Assembly: GCA_028583415.1 (NCBI GenBank)
Contig: CM053266.1
Location: 46,874,726-46,938,725, forward strand
Origin: Protea cynaroides
Lineage: Eukaryota > Streptophyta > Magnoliopsida > Proteales > Proteaceae
Direction of reading: 5' to 3'
Length of the DNA: 64,000 nt
This document shows positions 21,472 through 33,044 of the stretch, piece after piece; the first letter of the stretch is position 1; each line of letters begins with the position of its first letter. The notes below the pieces were generated by a model that had not been told where the DNA came from, did no database searches, and saw nothing but the letters and a program-made list of their open reading frames with translations. Both the position numbers and the translations under genes were made by a program.

Positions 21472-22584
21472 TCATCCCGGCCTTCGTTTTGTAGAAACCC
21501 TTGTTGATCTCTGCCGAGGTAGCCGCTTCCATGGCTCAAGAACAGAGTCTCTGTATCTGGAAGGTAATACCTGGTTTCTCCCACGCTTGGACCTCACAAC
21601 AGGTGAGATGTCCTCGAAACCATCGTATAATTCGAACATCCAACACCGATTCCGTTTTGATCTGCAACCGACCTGTTCATTCGTCTCCGTTTCTGCTTCG
21701 GCTCTCATTTGAGAGTCTCCTGACGCTTCGTGTATCAGTCCACCTTTCTCGCTTGATGTCTTCGGCTCTGATTCTTCGTCTTCGAAGTTTCCAGAAATCA
21801 ATCTCGCCGCTTCTACAAGCAGACCCAAATAACCGTCGTTTTTGTTTTCTTCACTCCGAAATAACCTGCTTTCTTCTCCTCGCTCTTCTCCTTTTTGTTG
21901 CTCTTTTTCTACTTCTTCCGAGGCTTTAGTCTCACTCTGTTCTCCGTCCTCAGTTTCTTCACAAGCTCGCGTATCATCAGTTCCAGAACTTCGGACTTGC
22001 AGATTTGTGATTTCCGAAAACTCTCTTGTTTCTTCTTCTACTGCTTTTATATCTTTGTCCTCTTTAATCGTCGCAAAGTCAGCCGACGAGTTTCCGACCT
22101 CCTTGGGATCACATTCTCCTTCAGAACTCTTCTCAATCATCGAAACATCGACTGAGACCACTGACGAATTACAGTCGGTCTTAATTATACAGACCTTACC
22201 GTCAGGTCCTCCGACGGCGCTACACGCACTAAAACCTCCGTTTTCCAAGGGATTCTCAGATCCTTCCGTTTCCATAGGAAGACCTAATCTAAGATTTAAG
22301 TCGACATCCAACCCCCTCTGGGAGGGAAACAAAGAAACAGCTTTCTCTCCCGAACCGATCTCATTAACTCTCAATCCATCGAATTGTGGATTCACCGATG
22401 ATCCTCTTAAGATTCCATGAGACGAAATTATGTCTATGATTTTTTTCAAGCACATTTGAGCTTTGGAAAAACCATTGATTTTACTAAAAGTAGAAGAGGA
22501 AGATGAACTTACCTTACTTGAAAGCTTAAATGATGGAACCAACGCCATTGTTGCTTCTGATTCGAAGCTTTTTAAGTTCGGCAT
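21472..22584 (-). CDS. Probable nuclear protein of unknown function with EAR-like motif, 370 aa
   Basis: A single uninterrupted frame from ATG (22584) to TGA, about 1.1 kb, much longer than any chance frame nearby. I do not recognise the family. Visible features: a serine-rich N-terminus (residues 16-35), an LxLxL EAR-like repressor motif in GLDVDLNLRLGLP (91-103), and a long acidic, low-complexity middle rich in E, S and K (about 150-300). A short hydrophobic motif GYLGLLVEAARLISGNF lies in the C-terminal half, and a basic C-terminus (about 313-370) carries RSKRGRNQVLPSRYRDS and a KR-rich tail that look like nuclear localisation signals. No signal peptide or membrane segment. A second ATG, 12 codons in (22548), starts MALVPSFKLSSK and could be the true start. 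I infer a chromatin or transcription-related role from composition only. Confidence 0.85.
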   Translation of the reverse strand: MPNLKSFESEATMALVPSFKLSSKVSSSSSSTFSKINGFSKAQMCLKKIIDIISSHGILRGSSVNPQFDGLRVNEIGSGEKAVSLFPSQRGLDVDLNLRLGLPMETEGSENPLENGGFSACSAVGGPDGKVCIIKTDCNSSVVSVDVSMIEKSSEGECDPKEVGNSSADFATIKEDKDIKAVEEETREFSEITNLQVRSSGTDDTRACEETEDGEQSETKASEEVEKEQQKGEERGEESRLFRSEENKNDGYLGLLVEAARLISGNFEDEESEPKTSSEKGGLIHEASGDSQMRAEAETETNEQVGCRSKRNRCWMFELYDGFEDISPVVRSKRGRNQVLPSRYRDSVLEPWKRLPRQRSTRVSTKRRPG

Positions 22585-22714
22585 TCGAGCTGCTGTGTAA
22601 TTTTCGTAGATCGCGAGGGATCGAAAAGTTAAATAAAAATATAAACAGAGAACAAATAGAAAAGCTGAAAGAGAGAGAGTAGTTACTAACTTGAGAGAGA
22701 CAAGCTAAGGACAC
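22585..22714 (-). other. Probable 5' UTR of the minus-strand gene
   Basis: CT-rich sequence (TACTCTCTCTCTTTCAGC read on the minus strand) directly upstream of the start codon is typical of a plant leader. The transcription start is not determined. Confidence 0.5.
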
Positions 22715-22838
22715 CCGATTCCTTCGCCTTTAATAAGCCTTTTCATTTCACCCCAAAAAAAAAATTATGCTTTTATTTTATTTTTCTCCATTATTTACAA
22801 TGCAGATATAAAGTACGAGTATTTAATAACTCTTTTTC

Positions 22839-22887
22839 CACGTGGCAAATTGTATCACGGCTGTCGGTTTTTGTATGGATCCACGTG
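22839..22887 (-). promoter_or_regulatory. Two G-box/ABRE-like sites (CCACGTGG)
   Basis: CACGTG occurs at 22839-22844, as CCACGTGGC, and again at 22882-22887, as CCACGTGG. Both lie 250-300 bp upstream of the ATG of the minus-strand gene. Paired ACGTG cores are the usual arrangement for bZIP (ABF) or bHLH binding. Function is inferred. Confidence 0.5.
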
Positions 22888-23163
22888 GAATAAGATCCAT
22901 GTAGGTTCGATACCTTGTTTTTTTTGTTAAAGTTACCGTAACACGAGGTGCCTTTTTCTACACCGTCTAGGGTGTGGACCCATTTCTAAATGTGGGGTCC
23001 ACTTAATATTGGTGAGTGATGAAAATCCGTGCAGGGTATCCGTGGACTGACCTTGTCGCACTCAGAAGGCAAGTTCTGTGTAACGTCTGGGCCGAGGGAA
23101 AGGGTGTTGGTTCATAAACGGTTTATTAGTTTGGTTTGAGATTATTATTAATCGAAACCATAA

Positions 23164-23365
23164 TGGATCCCCGTCCTCTCCTGTCACCTCTGGAGGACAG
23201 CGGCACACGGGACTCTTGGCGAATTTGAGATACATGTTCGAGTCGACATCTAGCCAACAAGCCAAGCTGACAGGGGGTGTAGACTCGAATATGGGTCTCA
23301 GATTCACTCGAGAGCCACGTGTCAGCAATCCAAAAAAGGTTGCCACGTCCTCCCACTGGGAGTAA
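23164..23365. mobile_element. Foldback element, family FB, copy 4 (diverged)
   Basis: The left end is GGATCCCCGTCCTCTCCTG. The arm GAATTTGAGATACATGTTCG pairs with the inverted GAATCTGAGACCCATATTCG, and GACACGTGGCTCTCGAG occupies the right arm. It is the most diverged copy and lacks a clear target duplication. A frame of 76-94 codons across it is an artefact. Confidence 0.65.
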
Positions 23366-24580
23366 ATTAAAATCTTATCGGTACTTTGTTTTCAAAATTA
23401 AAATCTTATCGACGGAGTAAATATTAAAGACAATTACTTGGATCTTCCCTATGATTTTTTCGCCATTTATATTCAATGGATCCCAGAGCACATCGATGGT
23501 GATGAGATCCTAGGAAAATTACATGTACATACAGGTGATCGAAACTCTAAATATTCTAAGACGACAATAGTTCAATAACGAAATATTAAACATTAAATAA
23601 TAAATTAAAAATTTTATATCACATAAGCTCGACATTGTGTCATAGCATAGAACATTAAAATTGTATATTACATATGAAATATTATATATTTAGTGAGACA
23701 ATTTACCGGTTTCACTCGATATCTTTTTGGTTTTATTTATGGTTTAATAATTCTAAGTCACAACTGACTAATTTTGGTTTGGTTCGGTTCAACAATTCTG
23801 CTGCTTCTGGAAGTGAGATAAAATTATTTTTTTATTATTACATGATTATGTACTTAATTTTAAAATATTTTAAGTTTAATTGTTGAATTTTATTATATTT
23901 TGTATTTATATTATGTAAATTTAAGAAAATAAAATAAAGATTGATGGTTTTCCTTCACAAGTGTGAAAAAAACAATATTTTAATCCATTTGAAGTTGGTG
24001 GTTGAATGGGAATCTTATCAGTTGCTTTCTTGAACTTTCCACATAAAATTTCGATCACAATATTATTCGGAGTTAAATTGATGAAACAGTAGAGACACCA
24101 AATCAATGGTATTTGGTCAGGGTGTATGGTCTTGACATAGTTCCGTCCCTTTGTGGGGGTCTATTGCAGATTGTATCTTGTCATCTGTAGGAAGATAACA
24201 AGGGTACTTTAGTACATACGTGAGATGCTGTAGTCCAAAAGTCAATTTACTGAAACACCCCTTCCCAGATGTCCTTTTCACCAGGAAACGTATTAACTGT
24301 CGAGGGGTCAGATGTCAGAACACAGACATCGAAACTCGCGAGTGTACACCACGCGCTTCTACAGTACAATACTCTGTGGCTTTGGCAGTCTACAGTAATA
24401 GCGTAACTGATTGGGCCATCTGTTTTGCCAACATTCCTATCTAGCTTGGACCCTTTTTACAAGCACGTGTGTAATAAACGAAAATTTTGTGAGCGTGTGA
24501 TATTGACGTGTTGCATGCAATGCGTTACGATGTCAAAATAGTACTATATCCTACCATTTATATCGAAATCGTTATAGTGT
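23366..24580. other. AT-rich spacer
   Basis: No gene. A short repeat (GATCCTAGGAAAATTACATG with ACAGGTGATCGAAACTC, 23506-23546) resembles blocks at 14774 and 28449. Confidence 0.5.
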
Positions 24581-24590
24581 TTCCTAAGCG

Positions 24591-24829
24591 GATCCAAATC
24601 CAAATCGTCTCATCCCTGAAAATCAGGAGGCGTGATGGCAACTCCACTGGATGGTCGCCATGTGGGGGTCGGATGAATCTAACCCCTCCGTTCGAGCCGA
24701 CAAGCCGAGCCGACAAGAAAGTGTCGGCTCGAACGGAGGAGTCGGATTCATCCGACCCCCACGTGGCGAGCATCCAGTGGGGTCGCCGCCACGCCTCCCG
24801 AATCTCAAGAATGAGACGATTTGAATCCT
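24591..24829. mobile_element. Foldback element, family FB, copy 5 (near-perfect arms)
   Basis: A 239-bp element whose arms of about 115 bp are the best preserved in the window: GTGGGGGTCGGATGAATC and CCGTTCGAGCCGACA appear in both. The ends are AAATCGTCTCATCC and the inverse of GATGAGACGATTTGAATCC in slightly varied form. Flanks TTCCTAAGCG (24581-24590) and TTACTAAGCG (24829-24838) match 9 of 10, an aged target duplication. It is the youngest-looking copy. Confidence 0.88.
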
Positions 24830-24839
24830 TACTAAGCGG

Positions 24840-25665
24840 TACAATAATGGTTACAAAATTCATATCGTTTATATAACCGATACGGTATGATATTATGCAA
24901 GTTTATCTTCGATTTGAACCATATTATATATGAACCAATACCGTTTAAACCGTTACTTAATTACTTAAACATCTTTGTCTCTTAACAAGATAACCCTAAT
25001 ATCTAAATAGCTAAATCCCTAAGGCTAAAACGGTATCAATAAATTCTATCCAGCTATCCTTAATCTTTTCTGTTGATTGCGCTTCCACTTCATGGTTGCA
25101 ATCTCCACAACTCCTAATCTTTTCCGTGGAGAAATTGTGGTTTCAGTTTTCCACTGTTCCATACATTGATGAATGTTTCCATTTAATGGCTTCTTTTTGG
25201 GTTTAGATTTGTTTATTCGACTAAACCCATGCAATTGATACAAAATTGTTTAAACAATTTAATGGTAAATTGAACCGTTAAGAAACTAATTAAAGAACCG
25301 ATGTTCAAAACTGTTGGCAATACCGCAACCAAAACCTTTTATGCACCGATTTACGGATACGGGTTAACAATCAGTAATGGTAAGCAATTTCATACTATTT
25401 ACCTAAACAGTACGGTAATCTTATTGCTCTATTACTTATCATACCAAACCAATACCATACCAGCATATTGAAACAGTCTCGTTTAAACACCCTTAACAGG
25501 AGGTGAAACCCTACTTGATTTTCTGTCAAATATTAATATTCATTCCTATGGTACAGATTGAATCAATAGTGGATCGATAAGAACATATTAAAGCCAACTC
25601 AATAAAATCCAAAACCAAACTAGACCAAAACTCAAAACTAAAATGAACCGATCCATTGACACCTC
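24840..25665. repeat. Degenerate hAT-like remnants (GGTGTCAA / GGGTGTTTAA ends)
   Basis: The stretch is full of degenerate AACCGTT, ACCGAT and ACGGTA motifs. It includes an inverted TTAAGGGTGTTTAAACG end at 25484-25499 and an inverted AGAGGTGTCAATGGATCGG end at 25645-25668. Such ends with AACCGAACC-like interiors are typical of old hAT MITEs. Borders and target duplications are not resolvable. Confidence 0.4.
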
Positions 25666-27388
25666 TAGAACGAGGGGTCATAAACGACATAGGTTGGATA
25701 CAATGTGAGAGCTGTGACCGGTTCAATGTCAACGGACGAATCAATGACGGCTGGTTGAATGGCCTTCCATGGGTTCCTTCAAATACGGTGGCTTTGGCTC
25801 TAGTTAACAAAGCCGTCGTAAACGACAAAAGCAGAAACAGTGCAACGGCCAACGGCTGGTCGGTTGCATGTTTTGGGTTTGCATTGCTGCTGGTTCTGTG
25901 GAGTAGTTTGATACTTATTATTTTTTTAATATTTTATGCCATGTGTCAATTATCCAATGGATAATGTAGACATGTGATGATCAAATCTATGATTGCTATT
26001 AGGAATATAAAATTATTATCTATTTTTTTTAATAAAATAATAACCGATCATGTCATGGGACTGATGCCCCCGATACCAACCATACCGATCGATTATGAAA
26101 TATTCGATATTTGGATTTAGAACTTTGTTTACAACTTTCACGGGCTAGGTCTCATCTCTTCGGCTCAGTGGTTGTAAGGGTTTAAATTTAACAGATCTTT
26201 TGTGGTTTAAATTTAAAGAAGAATAGATTGGGAGAGAGGCCCACATGTTTCAGTTTAACAGATCAAAATCTCTCTCGCATGCCAATGGGCTGGATCGAGG
26301 CCCATTATTCTTAAAAGGACGCAGTCCAAAATCCAAGCCCATCGCTATAGAAAATTAAAATTATATTGACTTGAACCCTGAACCTTAAACCCTAGACCTT
26401 AACCATCCATACCAATGTAGGTGGGACGTGGGTGGACAGATTCCCATTTAGAATTCATTCTGTCTTCAATGATTTTCTCTAGTTGGGATTTTCGAATTCT
26501 TTTTGTGAATCCATGATAAGAGTTTGATTAGGTTTTTTGGATACTGGCGGCCGACTTGACGCACCAACCCTCCTCCTTTATCAGGATATGGGACCGACAT
26601 TATAATACTAGTGGAGTTTTCCCCACTTTCTTTGGCCTCATTTTTTAAAAAAACTCATGGGTGATTTTTTTTTTTTTTTTTTTTTTTAAACTGGTTAGGT
26701 GGACTATGTCCTTGTAGTTTAATATTTTTTTAGAAGAGAAAAAAAGGAACCAAAAAGGCATGAGAGATGGTGTATCCTATGCCAAAGTTAAAGTTATCGG
26801 TATCGAATATTGATCTAGGTCGGTTCCACAACCAATGAATGCATGCCACATGTTTTATCATTTTAAAAAATAAAAAAAGGATTGGATCGATATCAGTGTT
26901 GGTTGATACTAATATGAATAGACTGTATCAGCCGATTCAATAGTGATCACTAAACCTTGCTCTAAACTGCGAGATCAAAGTTGCTTATCCTTTTCATGCT
27001 CCATTTGTTTCCATGTAAATTTTACCGTATAATTTTACGAGTAATATTTTATATGTAAAAAAAAATAAAAATATATTTATAGTAGGCAAAAGAAAAACAA
27101 AGTTCCTTTTCCATCATCTGTAGAGAAACATTATATTTTATCTCTTACAAATAAACATTGAAATTTTTTTTTACATATAAAATGTTATATTTAAAATTTT
27201 ACATTGAAACAAACGGAGCCATAAGTAGATTGAAAATGCGAACCCCATTGAGTCAAACTTTTTCTGTTATAATATATTTATTGGGAAGTGAAGCTCATTC
27301 CATGGGGCTGGGTTAAGGATGTCAAAGTTGGGCCCGAACAGATTGGCAAACCAAATCACACCGATTTAATCTAAGACCGATCTAGACT
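25666..27388. other. Spacer without supported gene
   Basis: Two overlapping frames near 25656-25964 were considered and rejected. A T run of about 23 lies near 26667-26688. There is no RNA gene or recognisable transposon. Confidence 0.5.
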
Positions 27389-27560
27389 AAGGGTGTCAAA
27401 AATAAAACCAAACCGTGTACTGAAATTGAACCGAACCATTTAAATCGAAACCTTGAAACCAATTATTAAATTGTTCGGTTTTGATTTTAGAAATGGAACC
27501 ATTTAGTTAAATGGTTCGATTCTGATTTTAGAAATGAAACCGTTTAAACTGACCATCTGT
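27389..27560. repeat. hAT-like end with internal duplication
   Basis: It starts CTAAGGGTGTCAAAAATAAA, the same terminal sequence as the hAT element at 31892. A block GATTTTAGAAATG(G)AACC is repeated twice (about 27483 and 27521) next to palindromic AACCATTTAGTTAAATGGTT. The other end of the element was not found. Confidence 0.4.
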
Positions 27561-28439
27561 AACCTTTAAAACCGACTAAAGCTTTACTTTAATCCGTTAG
27601 TGCTAAATGTCTATATTTGTATAAATAAATTTGACATGGATAGTCTAAATTTCTATCCATCTAAGTAGGTTTATAGCCTACACCTACTCTCCTGTCTCAT
27701 CATATTGGAAGGAAATATATATTCAAAGTTTGATTTAATTATTATTAATGCTATTATTTTAATTGAATGATCACTGAAGTTGCAGAATCTATTAAGATCC
27801 CAAACGATATTGTTTGCCAAGTCAGCTTATTTTTGCTTGATTATATATGCACTGATTGTTTTTCTCATTTTGAAGCTGAACAAATAGTGTACAGATATGA
27901 TTTGGGTTACCATTGGCTGAGCATATTCCTTAAAAATCAATTAGAAATTTAAGGTGGTTGGGGTTGCATTTTGTAAGAGTGGAAGATGCTCAACCCTAGA
28001 CCTAATAATTTGTTTTAAAAAAGATGGTAAAAGTAGGAGAGATGAAGAGGGGGCAAACGAGAGAAACCGTGCAGCAGCAACCGAATGGAGGCAAAAGTAA
28101 ATTAGAGATTTGAAAATATTATGGGAGAAGGAGAGGTGGGAGTTAGAAAATTTCGGAGAAAATTTGAAACGAAGTTATGATTAGAAGAGTTTGAGTAATT
28201 ATAGAATAAATATAAGGGAGTTCTAGAGATTTAACCATAGTTGTTTTATCTAAAATTTTAGAGGACAAGTCGTGGTGGTTGTCATATTGTAACCTCGTAA
28301 TCATAGGTTGAAAATATGGAAAACAATTTCTTCGCGTAATCGAGATATGGCAGCATACATTTTATCCTTTTTCAAACCCTACAATAGTAGAAATTTTAGA
28401 GTTCGGGACCCACTTCTAAAGTGTGAGACCCACTGAATA
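27561..28439. other. AT-rich spacer
   Basis: Nothing supported. A 61-codon frame at 27767-27952 has no recognisable motif. Confidence 0.5.
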
Positions 28440-28690
28440 AAAAAAGGTGATGAGATCCCATGGAGGATACAAATACACGCAGGTGAACTATTATCGAAGC
28501 TTTCTGCTCTAAGACTTTTTTTTTTTTTTACTAACATAAACTCTTAGAGACATGACATGCACACAATTAGAAACATGACACGTGATCCAATTGATGCAGT
28601 TTATTCTGTGTGCTTACTAATATGTTCGTTGAACTGATTCTAACTGCTAGATCACCAACTTGAGGAGTAATTTGACTTAAAAAAAAAAAA
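28440..28690. repeat. Two MITE-like blocks, including family P copy 4
   Basis: 28449-28495 (GATGAGATCCCATGGAGGAT, then ACGCAGGTGAACT) matches blocks at 14774 and 23500. 28570-28690 (CACGTGATCCAATTGATGCA, then GATTCTAACTGCTAGATCAC) is a family P copy. Ends are eroded. Confidence 0.45.
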
Positions 28691-30942
28691 AAAATTTCAA
28701 ATTTTAGACATCTTTTTTTTTTGGTAATGATTTTAGACACCTTAGTTGCTAATGACCCATTACCTAATCTTGCCATCTTTCAAACTTTCTTGATGTCTCC
28801 ACCATTGTCAAAAGAAGAAGTATATGCAAAGTCATCCATCAATGGTTATCTTGTTTCTGTCAATTAAAAACTTGTAGTGCCCACATTTCAATCCATCAGT
28901 TATGGAGAAGCTTTCACCTTTCAGTTGGGCTTGCTCCCTTTTAATGCTGCCTTCATATGATCTTTGCTTTTTAGATAGAAATAAATTTTCCGAGATGCCC
29001 TCATCACTTGTATGTAAAAGTAAGAAAATAAATTCCCTTGATGCTGACTCTTAATTTTTTTCTCCTTAAAACACTAAATGCCTAATTTCTTTTAAAAATA
29101 ATTCTCATTTATTACAGCATAATTTCCAAACCAAGGGCAAAAATGTCAAGACATCTTTCCATGCGTACTCCCTAAAAAAGGGAGGATGGGGGGGGTAGTT
29201 TTGGTATTTTTAGTGAAAATGATCTTTAATATCCAATGGTTACAAAACTAGTGATAAAGTCTGATAGTAACCCGGTTAGTTACAATCAGACACAACCTAT
29301 ATAATTAGGACAGATTATGTCCGAGTAAATAAAAAAATATGTCATCTGATTTGCTTAAAATTAATTTTTGTGAAAAGATAAATCTCTTGGTCTTTTACTC
29401 ACATATCTAAATTTTTATTTAAAAAGAAAAATTTTAAATTTTAAAAAATATAATTTTTAAAATTCAAAACCATGCTTCTCAGTAACAGTTCTAGCAGCTA
29501 CGAGGGAGCACTTGAAGAAAGGAGTATGAGCTTGCTACCACATTACAAAAATTTGTATACTATCAAGTGAAACTCATCTTCTTCTTTTTTTTTTTTTTTT
29601 TTTAAGAGTAAGGAAAGCTTATCTTGTTTGGACTATGAAATGATAATATTCATATAAAAAAATATATATATTAAGTACTCAATTTACAATGCAAATGGAT
29701 AGGATTCATCTTTGAGTGGGATCCACTTAGGGAGGATTATTTTGTAATCTTCGGCAACAAATATCTCACTAGTTGTTCAGTACCATATAGAAACAAATCG
29801 TGTGGGGTCTGTTCATAGGAACCTTGTAAAATAGGAAAATAAAAGATAAGAATAAATTTGCTCAGAGGCAGTGATTTTGGAGTTTTGGATATGCATACAA
29901 GTCTGAGTAAGGTTGAGTCAGGGTCAAAGTTCGATAAGACCATATCTAGCTTTGACTTTCAAACATTGACAAGAATGTTAGCATTTCATCCAAAAAAAAT
30001 TCCCAAATGAGTTGGGATGTTTGCATGCCGATGTATTCCAGGTCGTTTAATGGATGATTGACACCACTATCCTAGCTGGACCTGATTGATTGGCTTGGGT
30101 TAGGCTAAATTGGCTGTAATTGATTATAGCTAAGCCCAACCCAGTTTAGAGTTTAATGTAATTATGCATATTGTATATTACTTATAAGATTTCAGTGTCA
30201 AAGGTTTTGATACCTTTTTTTTTGTTTTTTTTGCCATACTTTTTTTTTTTATTGTGATAATTGTTATGATTATTAAAAAAATGTGGAACACAATAATAAC
30301 CTTGATTGTTACATGACATGGATCACTATCAAATAATTTGTGAAAAACCTTTTTTATTTTTGATTTTAAGAGAATAAAATAAATAAATAAATAAATAAAA
30401 AGAATAAATAAATAAAAAGAAAAAAGATTCGTGTCAAATAGTTTGTTTTTGGACCTAGATACGTGAAGGGTGAGATGACCACCCTGTTTGTTTCACCCCA
30501 TGAAGTCAATATCTGGTGTCAACCTAACCGGTTATGCGACATGTGTCAACCATTATGTCTTGATAAATTGATCAAGAATATTTCAAGGATCAGTTATGGA
30601 GGAGTGGACGGTTTATTCATCATCAATGTCATAGAACATTTCTTCATCTGCACAATCCATAATTGTGGGAATAACTGATGCTATCATTCACACCATCCGT
30701 CTCATTATACGAATCCTTCCGGAGAATTTGGAACGTGCTTTGCAAGTCTACTAGGATCATCCCGGAAAATCATGCCACTCCGTGTCCTTTTATATATTAC
30801 CACTCATAACAAAGGTAACAGGATCATACTTTGAAAACCCACTCTCTATCTCTCTATAGTCAATTTTTACTTGAACTTTGTTCGTCTCATTTTTTAGATA
30901 TATTTGTTTGTTGCCTAAAAGCTGACTTAGGTATCAGAGTGG
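28691..30942. other. AT-rich spacer with LTR-like debris
   Basis: No gene. Poly-T near 29586-29603 and (AATA)n near 30376-30415. From about 30700 the sequence (CCTTTTATATATTACC, CTGACTTAGGTATCAGAGTG at 30922) looks like an LTR end and primer-binding region of an old retrotransposon, but no partner LTR was found. Confidence 0.4.
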
Positions 30943-32667
30943 TTATAAGGTTAACCTTCTCTACCTCTTTATTTCTTATTGACAATCGGAGTGGCGTTAG
31001 GTAGGGGTGCAAGTTTTACTCTAACGATCCTAACCCGCCCAGGCCCGTCCTAAAGCCTGGTAGGGTTAAACCCAGCCCGAACTCTGACAGGGTTGGGTTA
31101 TGGCTTAATTTTGTATCAACCCTGGTAGGGTTGGGTTGGGTTAAGGTTGACCTCCTGGGTTGAGCCTCGGTCCGACCCGACCCTGTATGTATATGAATAT
31201 ACTATAGGAAGCGTTGCCTACTCTAAAAGGCGTTGAGACATTGTCTGAGAGACTGAGAGTTGACTGTTGAAAAAGATTATGTGATAATTGAAATCTCCTG
31301 ATTTTTTTTTGTTTTGAGTTAAATATTTTTTTTTATAGTTTGATTGTTATTGTTTCGACTTCATTTGCTGATCTATTAGAAAACTGTAAAGAGATTTTAT
31401 TTTGTTTTTAGTTATGTGTTTTCAATTTTTCTGTTATTCTTTTGACAGATTTAGTATATTTTTTGATTTTAGTTGTTTATATTTTATTTGTTGATCTTTT
31501 AAAGTTCCCCTCTGTTCTGGCTACCAATCTTGTTCATATTTTCATCGATAGAGATTTATGATTCCCATGAGTGTTGTAATGGACAATCAAAAGCATGTTT
31601 AATGATCGACAAGAGATTTCAATTTAAGCTAAGATCAAATGAGTTTTAAATGAATTGTATGATTGATATCGTTTATCCTCTATTTTTTTCTCTTTTTACC
31701 TATGATAATTTTTTTTCCTATTTTTACCTCATCCTGAATCAGGGTTAATCATGGTTAACCCTGTCCAACTTGGTCCTGTCAGGGTCAGTCAAGGCAGGTT
31801 AGGGTTAGGCCCAACCCTGCCAGGGTCAGGGTTAGAGTTGTATATTTTCTGACCCTGACAGGGTTGGACTAGGTTAGGGTTAAGTTTAAATTAAGGGTGT
31901 CAACGGACCAGTCTGGGTCGATTTCAGTCTGGATTGAACCGGTGTCGGGTTTTATAAGTCCAGCTCAAAACATGTCCATTAAGAGTTCGGGCTGGGGTGG
32001 GCTGCGCTGGACACAATAACTAACGGGCTAGTCCGGTGTCGATTTGTTATCGGGCTGGGTTTATTGAGGCGATTTCGGATTGGTTCGGTCAGGATCAGGT
32101 TTATCGGGTTTATCGGGTCCCTTTTATATGTAAACTATAAAGTCTATTTTATTATTTCTATCTATAAAATTAGCATTATTCCTTCCATATGTATGTAATT
32201 TAATAAATTATAACAATTAACGTAATCTTTTCAACTATAGATTCACATAATTTTTTAAATCATGAAGTGAACTCTAATGGTGTAACACAATCTATTAAAA
32301 TTTAAAATTATTAAAATTAAGAAATTGGGTCCAAACGGACCTTACCAGTGTTCGGGTTGGGTTTTATCGGTTTGGGCTAATTCGGGCTTCTTAACGGACA
32401 TGTTCGGTTTGGTTTCGATTTGGGCTGAAACGGTGTCGGGCTTTACAAACTTAGACCAAAACCTGTCCATTAAGGCTCGATCCGGGCTAGGTTCGGGTTA
32501 TATCGGGCTGGCTCGGTCCGTGCTACCGGACCGGGCCTAGTTTTGACACCCTTAGTTTAAATAGTCAAGGTTGAGGTTAGGGTTTTGAAAAATCCGGCCC
32601 AATCCGACCCTATTGCAGACCTAATTATAGGGTTAACCCTCTCTATCTCTTTATTTTTTTTTGACAA
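30943..32667. mobile_element. Composite repeat between 43-bp direct repeats, carrying a hAT insertion
   Basis: A 43-bp sequence (TTATA(A/G)GGTTAACC(T/C)TCTCTA, then CTCTTTATTT and TTGACAA) occurs at 30943-30985 and 32625-32667. Between them are GGGTT/AACCC-rich degenerate blocks (31010-31190, 31735-31890, 32563-32625), an AT-rich centre and the hAT element at 31892. The outer ends TAGGGGTGCAAG (31000) and, inverted, TAGGTCTGCAATAGGG (32605-32622) look like old hAT ends. No coding sequence. Whether the 43-bp repeats are a duplication caused by insertion is unclear. Confidence 0.5.
31892..32554. mobile_element. hAT-like non-autonomous element with perfect 8-bp TSD
   Basis: It starts TAAGGGTGTCAACGGACC and ends TTTTGACACCCTTA. 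The 8-bp duplication GTTTAAAT lies at 31884-31891 and 32555-32562. Length 663 bp; the outer 200 bp on each side are degenerate CGGGCT/GGGTTC-rich and the centre is AT-rich. Target size and terminal TARNG fit the hAT superfamily. No transposase. Confidence 0.88.
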
Positions 32668-33044
32668 GTGTCAACCTTTGAAATACCAAACCAAAACCAG
32701 CGACAACAACAAGCATTTTTAGTCTTCTGATGAAGAAGTGTAATTTCAAAACTACCCTTCCCCTTTAATAAAGAGTTGGTACCTTGATCGTATACATATA
32801 CATAAATGACCATGTATGAAAACCGTTCCCATAATTATATGTATTTTTTATGTTAATATATACAAACTCGGGCCAGGCCGGACCTAGGTCGAGACCTCAG
32901 CCAGACATTGAACTTGAAAATATCAACCTTGACTAGGGCTGAAAAATCCAATGAGTCCGAGTGTCCAACTCCAATCCATATCCTATATGGCTCAGGGTGA
33001 ACTGACAACGGACTCGGGTTACCTTTTCTCTTATTTTATGATCG
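32668..33044. other. Spacer without recognisable content
   Basis: No gene or repeat supported. Confidence 0.5.

Noticed and set aside
21842..22420. 192-codon plus-strand serine-rich frame
   Set aside because: It is the shadow of the 370-codon minus-strand gene, which has the better start context, composition and motifs.
25526..25964. Frames of 102 and 108 codons on opposite strands, one resembling a signal peptide
   Set aside because: The minus frame begins with TTG rather than ATG, and its other end lies in a hAT-like repeat end. No family motif on either strand.
30463..30678. 71-codon frame
   Set aside because: Open by chance in LTR-like debris; no motif.
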